A stretch of 21,931 nt of DNA from an uncultured Lachnospiraceae bacterium (GCA_910587085.1 CAJUMC010000055.1:1-21931), one strand, 5' to 3'; shown: positions 1 through 7,320, numbered from the stretch's first letter. Made by a program: numbers and translations. Notes: generated by a model from the sequence alone, not told the origin.

Positions 1-24
1 GAGGTTTTGTAGTATTAAGTGCTT

Positions 25-1503
25 TTATATGCTCATGAATAATTCAGGATTAATTATATCGGAAAGCTGCTGTATGCCGTGCTGTACATTTTCCATGGAA
101 TCCATGATCGCCTGCACTCCGGATGCCTGATCCTGCGTAGAAGAGCTTATTTCCGCCGTATTCTCCACCGAGGTTCTTGAAATTTCCTCCACGCGGTTCA
201 TCGCCTGGAGCAGCTTTTCCTTGATATCAACAATGCCGACCAGCTCCTCCTTCAGAAGATCAATTACCTTAATCACCTCTTCCGACGAATGGAGAATGGC
301 TTCGAAAATCTGCACGGTATCGCCCAGCTTGACATTGGATTCATCCACGATAACATGATTGGAATCCATCAGCCCGGTAATCTCCGTTACGGTGGAGAGA
401 ATGTCCTTCAGGATAACGTCAATCTTATGAGTTGCCGTGGACGATTCTCCCGACAGGGAATTGATCTCCTCCGCAACAACGGCAAAGCCCCTGCCCGCAT
501 CACCCGCTCTGGCCGCCTCAATCGCTGCATTCAGAGCAAGCAGATTTGTCTGCTTTGCAATCTGTCCGATGCTCTCGATAATCTCGCCGATGGAATTTGA
601 TTTCTGCGCCAGCAGCGTAACTCCTTCCGAAGCTTTCCTTGTGGACTCGATATTTTCCTTGAATTTCCCGGAAAGCTCGGTGATGGCCCGAATGCCCTCA
701 TCGTTCTTTTCCTTCAGCCTCTTCATATTTTCCACGGTCTGCGAAACGCGCTCCTCGGAGCTTATAATCATAGCATTGAGGTCGTTGAAAATCTGTATGC
801 TGCTTTCCACCTGCTGTATCTGCATTCCCGCGTTGCATGATATCTCCTCGGTAGACGTGGCAATCTGCGTCGTTCCCGCCTCAAAGCCGTGCAGGGAAGT
901 ATAGATGCTTTCCGAAGAGCGGCGCAGACCGTCAAAAGCCCTGCGGATATTTTCGAGTATTTTTTCCGCCTCGTGCTCCTTGGTTTCCACCGTCTCAAAC
1001 AGTGCATAGGCCCTCATAACGATAATAACCGCAACCAGCACTGCGAGCACATATACCATCCAGGCAAAAATCCAGATGGAAATTGTATACATGGCAAGAT
1101 ATGCCTTCTGGAACAGCAGCATGGCTATTACATTTGTAACAACCGTAGCAGCTGCACATACCTTGATCAAGGACAGATTATAGTACGGAACCGCTAAAAA
1201 CAATACAAGGAAATATGCTTCCACCATCGCACCGAAACAGCCGGGAGTGCCAAGTACAATGACGATGGCTCCGACGGCCGGAAGAGTAGAAATATATACA
1301 TATTTTGCGTATTTTCCGAGCGGTTTTTCCAGCACCCTTGTTATAACACCACACAGCGACATACAAAGCACGACACTGTCCCGGGCGGACCCTCCGTTAA
1401 ACAGCAGCACATACAGAAATGCAACCACGGGTATGACGGTCAAAAAAACAAACATAATCAGATTCATTCGCTTTTCTTCGTTTTTCAAAATGTCAAGATT
1501 CAT
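25..1503 (-). CDS. Methyl-accepting chemotaxis protein, six-helix membrane type
   Basis: The predicted protein has 492 residues and would signal to CheA/CheW from the membrane. Six hydrophobic segments are visible at about residues 13-35, 42-56, 66-85, 91-107, 112-131 and 139-164, with almost no extracellular domain. It therefore probably senses a membrane or intracellular signal rather than a ligand caught outside. I see no clear HAMP domain after helix 6. The cytoplasmic part is a long coiled coil with the conserved hairpin tip at about residues 320-350, including the motifs NLLALNAAIEAARAG and GRGFAVVAEE. I chose the ATG at 1503 because TGGGG lies 6 bases upstream and the hydrophobic N-terminus begins there; the frame stays open upstream to 1731 but reads as basic, non-protein-like sequence. 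No chemotaxis or flagellar genes are next to it, so it is an orphan receptor here. Family assignment is firm; the ligand is unknown. Confidence 0.95.
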   Translation of the reverse strand: MNLDILKNEEKRMNLIMFVFLTVIPVVAFLYVLLFNGGSARDSVVLCMSLCGVITRVLEKPLGKYAKYVYISTLPAVGAIVIVLGTPGCFGAMVEAYFLVLFLAVPYYNLSLIKVCAAATVVTNVIAMLLFQKAYLAMYTISIWIFAWMVYVLAVLVAVIIVMRAYALFETVETKEHEAEKILENIRRAFDGLRRSSESIYTSLHGFEAGTTQIATSTEEISCNAGMQIQQVESSIQIFNDLNAMIISSEERVSQTVENMKRLKEKNDEGIRAITELSGKFKENIESTRKASEGVTLLAQKSNSIGEIIESIGQIAKQTNLLALNAAIEAARAGDAGRGFAVVAEEINSLSGESSTATHKIDVILKDILSTVTEITGLMDSNHVIVDESNVKLGDTVQIFEAILHSSEEVIKVIDLLKEELVGIVDIKEKLLQAMNRVEEISRTSVENTAEISSSTQDQASGVQAIMDSMENVQHGIQQLSDIINPELFMSI

Positions 1504-1697
1504 ATTAACCCCATTTCTGCAAGACCGATTCCATTCGTCTTTGCCTATTTTATGTAGTATTGTTCGCCGAGATTTATCCCGGCGGCCTTTCCTGTACTTT
1601 CGGAGCAATAAATTTATGGTCTTTCCTGTGTTCTGCCTCCGAACCCTGCAATTAAAGTCCCAAAAGCGAAGTATTCGGCAATCACTGTATAAATACA
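1504..1697 (-). promoter_or_regulatory. Long structured 5' leader of the chemotaxis gene, unassigned
   Basis: About 195 bases separate the predicted transcription start from the start codon. On the minus strand I see a TTCGGAG/CTCCGAA stem closing a loop, a second strong hairpin of 8 pairs with a TAAA loop (CGCCGGGA with TCTCGGCG), and two copies of ACAGGAAAGRCC 35 bases apart (plus-strand 1618-1629 and 1583-1594). Clostridial chemotaxis genes are often under c-di-GMP riboswitches, but the core motifs of that class are not recognisable here. This could be an unrecognised cis-regulatory RNA or only a structured UTR. Confidence 0.4.
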
Positions 1698-1702
1698 AGT
1701 GG

Positions 1703-1731
1703 ATTATAACATAGAGAAGAAAATTCTTCAA
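1703..1731 (-). promoter_or_regulatory. Promoter of the chemotaxis gene
   Basis: Minus strand: -35 TTGAAG (1731-1726), 17-base spacer, -10 TATAAT (1708-1703) preceded by TGT, making an extended -10. It would start a transcript near 1697 with a leader of about 195 bases. Confidence 0.65.
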
Positions 1732-2211
1732 TTATTTCATTCTGTATGTTTATTTTCTATAAATATTCAATATAATTTTAATGTAAATTTAGCAATATTG
1801 CACAAATTCTTATACATTTATTTGCCTTCTCTGATATATTTGCGGGCTGTTTCCTGTGCTTGTGCGCAGCGCAAAAAATCTTAAAACACATTTTCATTCC
1901 TGCAGAGTAATTGCTGATATCCCCGCCGGGAGCAGCTTTTCTCTGGCTATAAAGCCCGCCGCTCACAGAAACGGTGGCTGATGCGGCAGGTCAGACCCTT
2001 TTCTCTAACCTGGCATTGACCATAGCGGCCCGCGCCTCCCGTCAATGTTCCGGCGTCTGGTTTTTCCCGCAACCGGGAACAGCAAGGTCGCCAATCGTAC
2101 CTCGTCCTGCAAGCCGCTCAGACACTTATTTCCCTGCAGGTGCGATGGCCCTGCAAGGCAGCATAATGGTCCGCATAGCAGCTGTGATCGGTTTTACAGC
2201 AATCGCGGCGT
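1732..2211. other. Intergenic stretch with no recognised gene; AT-rich then GC-rich
   Basis: Positions 1732-1890 are AT-rich and look like ordinary spacer. Positions 1900-2211 are noticeably GC-rich. An open frame of 79 codons exists on the plus strand (1974-2213), but it has no convincing ribosome binding site and matches no family I know. Local hairpins occur, for example TTCCCG/CGGGAA near 2065-2085 and GCTGT/ACAGC near 2180-2200. It sits downstream of tRNA-Lys, a usual place for integration scars. I cannot decide between a structured RNA, decayed coding DNA and spacer. Confidence 0.4.
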
Positions 2212-2252
2212 AAAAAAACAGCGGAATCTTTGAAGATCAAAGAATTCCGCTG
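2212..2252 (-). terminator. Intrinsic terminator after tRNA-Lys
   Basis: Minus strand: a stem of about 15 pairs (CAGCGGAAT-TCTTTGA with its complement, one bulged base; 2219-2252) followed by TTTTTTT (2218-2212). It lies 24 bases beyond the tRNA 3' end. Confidence 0.85.
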
Positions 2253-2275
2253 CTTCTTGATGCTGTTTGATGTAA

Positions 2276-2348
2276 TGAGACACGCGGGAATCGAACCCGC
2301 GACAACTTGATTAAAAGTCAAGTGCTCTACCGACTGAGCTAGTGTCCC
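2276..2348 (-). tRNA. trnK: tRNA-Lys (anticodon TTT)
   Basis: The 73-base cloverleaf has acceptor GGGACAC/GTGTCTC with discriminator A, D-arm TAGCTCAG...AGAGC, anticodon loop CTTTTAA flanked by TTGA/TCAA, and T-arm GCGGGTTCGATTCCCGC. CCA is not encoded. No clear promoter is visible in the 48 bases before it, which follow a strong hairpin, so its transcription source is uncertain. Confidence 0.97.
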
Positions 2349-2396
2349 CTGCTTTCCTGCTGCAGCCCCCGGAACGACATCCCGCGGGCAGCCTGT

Positions 2397-2435
2397 AAAA
2401 TATCAGCGCTGTTCATCTCACAGCGCTGATATTTT
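2397..2435 (-). terminator. Bidirectional-type terminator hairpin after the vWA lipoprotein gene
   Basis: Perfect inverted repeat of 15 bases, aaaatatcagcgctg (2397-2411) against cagcgctgatatttt (2421-2435), with a 9-base loop. The A/T ends act as the U tract on either strand. It lies 37 bases past the stop codon of the lipoprotein gene. Confidence 0.8.
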
Positions 2436-2471
2436 AACATATTATGTCCCGTTTTGCAAGAAAAATTTTCA

Positions 2472-3953
2472 TTATTCTCCGCAATATTCCCGGATCAGGC
2501 GGACAATCAGATCGTTCAGTGCCTCCACGGTGTACGAACCGATCGTCGGCTCCAGATGGCTTCCGCCGATTCCGCTGTCGTCCGTAAGGAAGGTATAGGT
2601 GCCGCCGGTAATCATGGAAAGACTGCGAAGCAGGCCCTCCGTTTTTTTGTCCACGCCGCTTGAGGCAATCGGTACGATGCGGATTCCCTGACTTGCCGCC
2701 GCCTGTACCGCAGCCTTCAGATTTTCTGCTGTCTCCTCTGTATCGTGCGGCGGTGCATCGAGAATCAGGAACATCAGCTTAACGGCTTCCTCCCGCCATT
2801 CATGGCCGAGCACGGCATCATAAAGCGCCAGGTCCACCGCTTCCTCGTAATCCCCGCCGCCGTCCGCATATTCAGCGTTGATCAGCGCGGATACCTGCGT
2901 TATATCCGACAGAAACTCATTGGAGCGCACCACATAATCATCTCCGTGATCCCGGTAAAAGTTTACGGAGAATCGGGTATTCTGATCGGACACCTGCGCT
3001 GCAATATCCTCAAATTCCTTCTGGAGATACATCAGCTCATCGCTCATGGAGCCTGTCGTATCAAATACGAACATTACGTCAAGCCGCCGCGCCGGCGCAG
3101 AAAAGGCAGGAACTTCAACCGTCAGCTCGCTGCTTTGCAAAATTACCGCAGAATTCTCCGGATACAGAACATCGCTTTCCTGCATGGACTGCTGCCCGTC
3201 CGGATTCTGTCCCGGGTCCACCGTTACAAGGCTGTCCTGCGCCCCGTCGAGCCCCTCCGTAACCGTCTGACCGTCCGGGGTGATGAGTGTTACATGATCC
3301 GGCTTTGCTGTCCCTGGAACAATCCCGTAAACATTGTAATACAGATATGCTGTTCCGGTGTGATCCGTAACTGCTTCGGCCAGTACATTCCCGGCAGCGT
3401 CATACAGGGCAGCCCGCATATTTGCTGCCGTTTTTCCTTCGCTGACCGCGTGTACAACAACACGCTGGTAAGGAGCAATGCCGAATGTCTGAAACCGGAA
3501 GCTTCCTGTCTGTACCAGATTTACTAAAAATCCCCAATTTAGATTATCTCTCCATTCTCCCGCAGTAAGCAGCCCCGGCGCCGGAACAATCCCGGGGATT
3601 TCCTCCTGCTCCGGCAAAAGCATCTCCTCTGATTTTTCCCCCGGCAGCGCGGCGCTGCTTTCCAGCGTCCCCGAGAAATCCATCAGCCCCTCTGCTCCTC
3701 CCGCTGCCGAATCCGTATGCACCGTTCCGCCGTCTCCCAGCGTTGTCTCCGCAGGCCAAACGGGCTTTTTGTCCGAATCGGATTCACCGCCCGGGCGAAG
3801 TATATCCCCGCTTCCCGTGCCGTCCGCCGCACCAAGCTTTTCCCCTCCGTCCGCCATGTTAAGTTTTTTTGCAGCACCGCAGCCGGTCAGCATCATCGCC
3901 GCAGCAAGCACTCCGGCAAGCCATTTTCTGTTTTTTCCTCTCTTCTTTTTCAT
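2472..3953 (-). CDS. Lipoprotein with von Willebrand factor A domain
   Basis: The 493-residue predicted lipoprotein starts with a basic N-terminus, a hydrophobic stretch and the lipobox LTGC, with the lipidated cysteine at residue 25. Residues of about 30-150 are low-complexity, rich in Gly, Ala, Glu and Pro, and probably form a spacer through the cell wall. The middle, about 160-260, reads as a small beta-rich domain with a TVTEGLD-type strand pattern that I cannot name. The vWA domain runs from about residue 293 to 470. Its metal site (MIDAS) motif is DTTGS at 298-302, and a later DAPPHD gives a further metal-ligand aspartate. vWA domains of this kind bind proteins or matrix. The start at 3953 has AAAGGATG upstream and begins the signal peptide; upstream in-frame codons lack this. 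It stands alone and is divergent from the DJ-1 gene. Function beyond cell-surface binding is unknown. Confidence 0.88.
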   Translation of the reverse strand: MKKKRGKNRKWLAGVLAAAMMLTGCGAAKKLNMADGGEKLGAADGTGSGDILRPGGESDSDKKPVWPAETTLGDGGTVHTDSAAGGAEGLMDFSGTLESSAALPGEKSEEMLLPEQEEIPGIVPAPGLLTAGEWRDNLNWGFLVNLVQTGSFRFQTFGIAPYQRVVVHAVSEGKTAANMRAALYDAAGNVLAEAVTDHTGTAYLYYNVYGIVPGTAKPDHVTLITPDGQTVTEGLDGAQDSLVTVDPGQNPDGQQSMQESDVLYPENSAVILQSSELTVEVPAFSAPARRLDVMFVFDTTGSMSDELMYLQKEFEDIAAQVSDQNTRFSVNFYRDHGDDYVVRSNEFLSDITQVSALINAEYADGGGDYEEAVDLALYDAVLGHEWREEAVKLMFLILDAPPHDTEETAENLKAAVQAAASQGIRIVPIASSGVDKKTEGLLRSLSMITGGTYTFLTDDSGIGGSHLEPTIGSYTVEALNDLIVRLIREYCGE

Positions 3954-4031
3954 CTCGCACCATCCTTTCTTACCAATTAGACGACTCCTCCGGCAGAAAA
4001 GTTCCCGAAAACGGAAGCGAAAAAATATTGA

Positions 4032-4060
4032 TTGCATCGGGATAGAATCTGATTTAAAAT
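4032..4060 (+). promoter_or_regulatory. Possible promoter for the DJ-1/PfpI gene
   Basis: TTGCAT (4032-4037), 17-base spacer, TAAAAT (4055-4060). The -10 is good and the -35 weak. It implies a leader of about 145 bases. Confidence 0.4.
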
Positions 4061-4091
4061 AGAAGACGCACCAAGAAATCACAATGTCAGT

Positions 4092-4189
4092 AAATACCCG
4101 CCGAAACTGCAGAACCGGCCGTTTTTCCATAAAAGGCCGCCCTCTGAGCCGTTAGCAGGTATTTCCGATCAGGAAGCGAAAAATGCTTC
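4092..4189 (+). promoter_or_regulatory. Structured leader before the DJ-1/PfpI gene, unassigned
   Basis: A closing stem pairs aaatacccgc (4092-4101) with gcaggtattt (4155-4164), 9 of 10 pairs. Inside it cggcc (4116-4120) pairs with ggccg (4135-4139), extended by T/A pairs. A separate GAAGC/GCTTC hairpin (4173-4189) sits just before the ribosome binding site GAGG. This nested layout resembles a cis-regulatory RNA, but it fits no riboswitch class I know. Confidence 0.3.
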
Positions 4190-4210
4190 AGAATGCGAGG
4201 TTATCTTTCT

Positions 4211-4765
4211 ATGAAAAAGGTTTATCTGTTTGCTGCCGAGGGCTTTGAGGAGATTGAGGGCCTGACCGTTGTTGATCTGCTGCGCCGGGCACAGATCGAC
4301 TGCCGGATCGTATCAATGAATGAAACGAAGCTTGTCACCGGCTCCCACGGAATCGCCGTGCAGGCCGACCTGCTTTTTGACGCCAAAACACTGGCTGACG
4401 GCGATATGTACGTGCTGCCGGGCGGAATGCCGGGCACGAATCATCTGATGGCGCATGAAGGTCTCCGGGGGCTTCTCACCTCGCCGCAGACAGCCGACCG
4501 CTATATTGCCGCAATCTGTGCCGCTCCGAGCGTTCTCGGGCAGCTTGGTCTGCTGACGGGTAAAAAAGCGACCTGCTATCCGGGCTTTGAAGGAAAACTG
4601 ACCGGCGCGGAGGTTCTCCCGGATGGGGTTGTCACAGACGGCCGGATCATCACCAGCCGCGGGCTCGGCACTGCAATTGACTTTGCCCTTGCGCTGACTT
4701 CCCTGCTTGCAGATTCTGCAGCTGCGGATGCGCTCGCTTCCTCCATCCAGTACAGCCGCGTTTAA
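4211..4765 (+). CDS. DJ-1/PfpI family protein (YajL/ThiJ-like)
   Basis: The 184-residue cytoplasmic protein has the class I glutamine-amidotransferase-like fold. The reactive cysteine is C103 in the nucleophile elbow AAICAAPSVLG, and the conserved acidic partner is E16 in EGFEEIEG, matching E18/C106 of human DJ-1. The following TCYPGFE segment is typical of bacterial YajL-like members. Relatives are linked to oxidative-stress protection and, debatably, deglycation; older annotations call them ThiJ or 4-methyl-5-thiazole phosphate synthesis proteins without good support. The ATG at 4211 follows GAGG at a spacing of 10 bases and begins with the MKKVYLFAAEGFEE strand usual for the family; an in-frame ATG at 4193 is less likely. 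It is monocistronic on the plus strand. Confidence 0.93.
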   Translation: MKKVYLFAAEGFEEIEGLTVVDLLRRAQIDCRIVSMNETKLVTGSHGIAVQADLLFDAKTLADGDMYVLPGGMPGTNHLMAHEGLRGLLTSPQTADRYIAAICAAPSVLGQLGLLTGKKATCYPGFEGKLTGAEVLPDGVVTDGRIITSRGLGTAIDFALALTSLLADSAAADALASSIQYSRV

Positions 4766-4784
4766 CGCTGTCCGGCACGGTTCG

Positions 4785-4846
4785 GCGGCCGCGCCTGCAG
4801 GCGCGTCTGCGTTGACGGAGACGGCATAAAGGGCAGGCGCGGCCGC
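4785..4846. repeat. GC-rich 14-bp inverted repeat after the DJ-1/PfpI gene
   Basis: gcggccgcgcctgc (4785-4798) and gcaggcgcggccgc (4833-4846) are perfectly complementary across a 34-base loop. No U tract follows on either strand, so it may slow or stop transcription from the plus-strand gene but is not a classic terminator. Confidence 0.6.
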
Positions 4847-4876
4847 GGCGGAAAGCCGCACCGAAAGACTTGCATC

Positions 4877-4901
4877 AAAAAAGGAGAGGCTCCGCCCCTC
4901 C
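4877..4901 (-). terminator. Intrinsic terminator of the tRNA operon
   Basis: Minus strand: a 7-pair stem (GGAGGGG with CCTCTCC, including one G-U) and the loop CGGAG, followed by TTTTTT (4882-4877). It lies 44 bases beyond tRNA-Gln. Confidence 0.8.
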
Positions 4902-4944
4902 GTCCGCGCAAAGAATTTTCTACGGCTCCCCCCCGCGCTAAAAA

Positions 4945-5016
4945 CTGGGCTAGCCAGATTCGAACTGGCGACTGCAGGAGTCAAAGTCCTGTGCCTTACC
5001 GCTTGGCGATAGCCCA
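4945..5016 (-). tRNA. trnQ: tRNA-Gln (anticodon TTG)
   Basis: The 72-base cloverleaf has acceptor TGGGCTA/TAGCCCA with discriminator G, anticodon loop CTTTGAC between CAGGA and TCCTG, and T-arm GCCAGTTCGAATCTGGC. CCA is not encoded. It is the last gene of the five-tRNA operon, separated from tRNA-His by a terminator-like hairpin. Confidence 0.97.
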
Positions 5017-5033
5017 ACAGTCCTCAATTAAGG

Positions 5034-5062
5034 AAAAAAGTCTTTTGCAAGCAAAAGACTTT
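5034..5062 (-). terminator. Terminator-like hairpin between tRNA-His and tRNA-Gln
   Basis: A 12-pair near-palindrome (aaagtcttttgc, 2-base gap, gcaaaagacttt; 5037-5062) is followed on the minus strand by T residues (to 5034). It fits an intrinsic terminator inside the tRNA cluster, which would lower tRNA-Gln relative to the four genes before it, or it may be a processing site. Confidence 0.6.
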
Positions 5063-5064
5063 AG

Positions 5065-5139
5065 GGTGGATACAGGGATTCGAACCCTGGGCCTCCAGAG
5101 CCACAATCTGGCGCGCTAGCCAACTGCGCTATACCCACC
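5065..5139 (-). tRNA. trnH: tRNA-His (anticodon GTG)
   Basis: Anticodon loop TTGTGGC sits between CCAGA and TCTGG. The gene carries the extra 5' G (G-1, at 5139) facing discriminator C73 (5065), the hallmark of tRNA-His. The acceptor is GTGGGTA/TATCCAC. CCA is not encoded. Confidence 0.97.
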
Positions 5140-5173
5140 AAGGCTGTTTTTTTCTCCGAACCTGCCGGAGAAA

Positions 5174-5247
<74 letters not shown>

Positions 5248-5252
5248 ACAAG

Positions 5253-5323
5253 AGCAGGTGATGGGAATCGAACCCACGTATCCAGCTTGGAAGGCTGGTG
5301 TTCTACCATTGAACCACACCTGC
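5253..5323 (-). tRNA. trnG: tRNA-Gly (anticodon TCC)
   Basis: The 71-base gene has acceptor GCAGGTG/CACCTGC with discriminator T and anticodon loop CTTCCAA between CCAGC and GCTGG. CCA is not encoded. Only 5 bases separate it from tRNA-Arg, so the two are co-transcribed. Confidence 0.97.
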
Positions 5324-5375
5324 ATGTATGAACTGCACCCGATTCACAGTTCTGCAGATTCAAACAATCTGCAAA

Positions 5376-5450
5376 TCGGGGTGACAGGATTCGAACCTGC
5401 GACATCTTGATCCCAAATCAAGCACTCTAGCCAAACTGAGCCACACCCCG
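5376..5450 (-). tRNA. trnP: tRNA-Pro (anticodon TGG)
   Basis: The 75-base gene has acceptor CGGGGTG/CACCCCG with discriminator A and anticodon loop TTTGGGA between CTTGA and TCAAG. It is the first gene of the Pro-Gly-Arg-His-Gln operon, an order seen in related Clostridia. CCA is not encoded. Confidence 0.97.
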
Positions 5451-5490
5451 ACCCTGCGGAAAAAATGCATTCTTCCGTGACACGGTTTAT

Positions 5491-5519
5491 ATTATATAAT
5501 AAGCATTTTCGTATGTCAA
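5491..5519 (-). promoter_or_regulatory. Consensus promoter of the tRNA operon
   Basis: Minus strand: TTGACA (5519-5514), exactly 17 bases, TATAAT (5496-5491). Both boxes are perfect, as expected for a stable-RNA operon. The start falls about 35 bases before tRNA-Pro. Confidence 0.93.
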
Positions 5520-5943
5520 CAATTTTTTCAATTTTTTTGTGAAGGTTTTTCCAAAAAGCCGGAAGCAGCTTTTCACATCTTCTCAAATGCAGCGCTTCCA
5601 GCAGCAAAGCCTCTTTTTGCTTTCCTGCATCGGAATACGGAACCGTTACCAAAGCCGGCGCCCCAGCGCCGCCGTTCCTCACAGGCCGCAGCGGGGCGGA
5701 TGAAATTTCGTACCGTCCGCCCCGTCTGCTTTCCTTCTGCCATTTAACGTTAAACCAATATGTCTGCCCGGGCTGTTACTCCGGCTGCTTATGTGTTTCA
5801 GGGCTTTTACTCCGGCTGCTGCTCCGGCAGCTTATCCGTTTCAAGGCTTTTACTCCGGCTGCTGCTCCGGCACTTTTCCGTTTCAAAGCTTTCGCCCCGT
5901 CTGCTTTCTGCTTTTTACCCGGCGGAAACAATCTTTCTGTTTA
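5520..5943. other. Intergenic region between the tRNA promoter and purH
   Basis: No gene is supported here. It holds a 9-pair hairpin (cggggcgga 5692-5700 with tccgccccg 5716-5724) that could form the end of the purH transcript, although no U tract follows, and the 5776-5892 tandem repeat. Frames open across the stretch have no ribosome binding sites and appear to be chance. Confidence 0.5.
5776..5892. repeat. Noncoding tandem repeat, 43-bp unit
   Basis: Two near-identical 43-bp units (5807-5849 and 5850-5892) follow a shortened 31-bp unit (5776-5806). Each starts TTACTCCGGCTGC and ends TTTCARGGCTT or a close variant. The shorter copy lacks the inner TGCTCCGGCAG segment. It lies just past the purH stop codon. 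Confidence 0.75.
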
Positions 5944-7122
5944 TCAGTGATGGAACAGCCGGATTCCGGTGAAAGCCATCACCATGCCGTATTTGTCGCA
6001 GCAGTCGATCACAGCGTCGTCCCTTATGGAGCCGCCCGGCTGCGCAATGTACTTCACGCCGCTTTTGCGCGCACGCTCCACATTGTCCGAAAACGGGAAA
6101 AATGCGTCCGAGCCGCAGACAACATCCTGCAGCTTCGTCAGCCACTCCTTCTTTTCCTCCCGCGTAAATACTGCCGGCTTCACCTTGAAAATCCTCTCCC
6201 ACGCGCCGTCCGCAAGCACATCCTCGTACTCGTCGCCAATATAGATGTCAATCGCATTATCACGATCCGCGCGTCCGAGCCCGTCCAGAAACTGCAGCCC
6301 CATGACCTGCGGCGACTGACGCAAAAACCAATTATCCGCCTTCTGGCCCGCAAGTCTCGTGCAGTGGATTCTCGACTGCTGCCCTGCGCCGATGCCGATT
6401 GCCTGACCGCCCTTTACATAGCATACGGAATTGGACTGCGTATACTTCAGCGTTATCAGCGAAATCTTCATATCCGTCAGTGCGCTCTCCGGAATATCCT
6501 TATTTTTTGTGACAATATTGGAAAGCAGCTCCTCATTGCAGTTCAGCTCATTCCTGCCCTGCTCGAAGGTGATACCGTACACCTGCTTGCGCTCGAGCTC
6601 CGCCGGCATATAAGCAGGGTCAATCTGAATCACGTTGTAATTGCCCTTTTTCTTTGACTTTAAAATTTCCAGCGCCTCCGGCTCATAGCCCGGAGCAATT
6701 ACACCGTCGGAAACCTCGCGCTTGATCAGGTTTGCGGTACACACGTCACACACCTCGGAAAGCGCAATGAAATCGCCGTAGGACGACATGCGATCCGCCC
6801 CTCTCGCACGTGCGTACGCGCTTGCCAGAGGCGTAAGCCCGCCGAGGTCGTCCACCCAGTAAATTTTTGCAAGCGTATCGTCCAGCGGAAGACCGACGGC
6901 CGCACCCGCCGGCGACACATGTTTGAAGGAGGCCGCCGCAGGAAGCCCAGCAGCCTGCTTCAGCTCCTTAACCAGCTGCCAGCCGTTAAAGGCGTCAAGA
7001 AAATTGATATAGCCCGGCCTGCCGTTCAAAACAGTAACCGGAAGACTGCTGCCGTCTTCCATATAAATCCGCGACGGTTTCTGGTTCGGATTGCATCCGT
7101 ATTTTAATTGAATTTCATTCAT
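5944..7122 (-). CDS. purH: Stand-alone AICAR transformylase (PurH formyltransferase domain)
   Basis: The 392-residue enzyme transfers a formyl group from 10-formyl-tetrahydrofolate to AICAR, giving FAICAR, the penultimate step of IMP synthesis. The usual bifunctional PurH is about 510-530 residues with an N-terminal cyclohydrolase domain; here only the transformylase part is present. The catalytic Lys-His pair is K67-H68 in FKHVSPAGAAVG. Other family motifs are NSVCYVKGGQAIGIGAGQQS (231-250), GSDAFFPFSDN (338-348), QPGGSIRDD (361-369) and the C-terminal TGIRLFHH. The start at 7122 has GGGAGG at a 7-base spacing. It lies 198 bases downstream of the purO-type gene on the same strand, which supplies the missing cyclohydrolase, and both are probably controlled by the ZTP riboswitch at 8171-8300. 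Confidence 0.96.
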   Translation of the reverse strand: MNEIQLKYGCNPNQKPSRIYMEDGSSLPVTVLNGRPGYINFLDAFNGWQLVKELKQAAGLPAAASFKHVSPAGAAVGLPLDDTLAKIYWVDDLGGLTPLASAYARARGADRMSSYGDFIALSEVCDVCTANLIKREVSDGVIAPGYEPEALEILKSKKKGNYNVIQIDPAYMPAELERKQVYGITFEQGRNELNCNEELLSNIVTKNKDIPESALTDMKISLITLKYTQSNSVCYVKGGQAIGIGAGQQSRIHCTRLAGQKADNWFLRQSPQVMGLQFLDGLGRADRDNAIDIYIGDEYEDVLADGAWERIFKVKPAVFTREEKKEWLTKLQDVVCGSDAFFPFSDNVERARKSGVKYIAQPGGSIRDDAVIDCCDKYGMVMAFTGIRLFHH

Positions 7123-7146
7123 GTTCCTGCCTCCCTGCGTGCTTTT

Positions 7147-7192
7147 GTGCGCCCGGCGGCCTGAAAAATCTATTCCGCAGGCCGCTGCGCAC
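7147..7192. repeat. Inverted repeat between purO and purH
   Basis: gtgcgc...gcggcctg (7147-7163) pairs with caggccgc...gcgcac (7178-7192), 14 pairs with a small internal bulge. No U tract follows on the minus strand, so it may protect or space the mRNA rather than terminate it. It ends 24 bases before the purH start. Confidence 0.55.
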
Positions 7193-7320
7193 GTTTCGTG
7201 CTTCTGTGCGCGCAGCAGCCAATGTCCGGAAGCTTATCGCTTCCCCTATCGCCTGCATCCTGCCGCCGTGCGCATCTTGTTGATTGCCGTACATTTTTTA
7301 CTGTAACTATTTTACATTTA

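Noticed and set aside
1504..1700. c-di-GMP-I riboswitch before the chemotaxis gene
   Set aside because: The expected conserved core (ACGCAAAGC-like block and tetraloop receptor pattern) is not found.
2745..3527. A 260-codon plus-strand frame opposite the vWA lipoprotein
   Set aside because: It is antisense to a gene with lipobox and MIDAS motif; its text is Arg/His/Ile-rich without known motifs.
5344..5682. A 112-codon minus-strand frame running into tRNA-Pro
   Set aside because: It reads through a tRNA gene and the operon promoter, with no ribosome binding site.
5791..6657. A 288-codon plus-strand frame opposite purH
   Set aside because: It overlaps a strongly supported enzyme on the other strand and shows no family motif or start signal.
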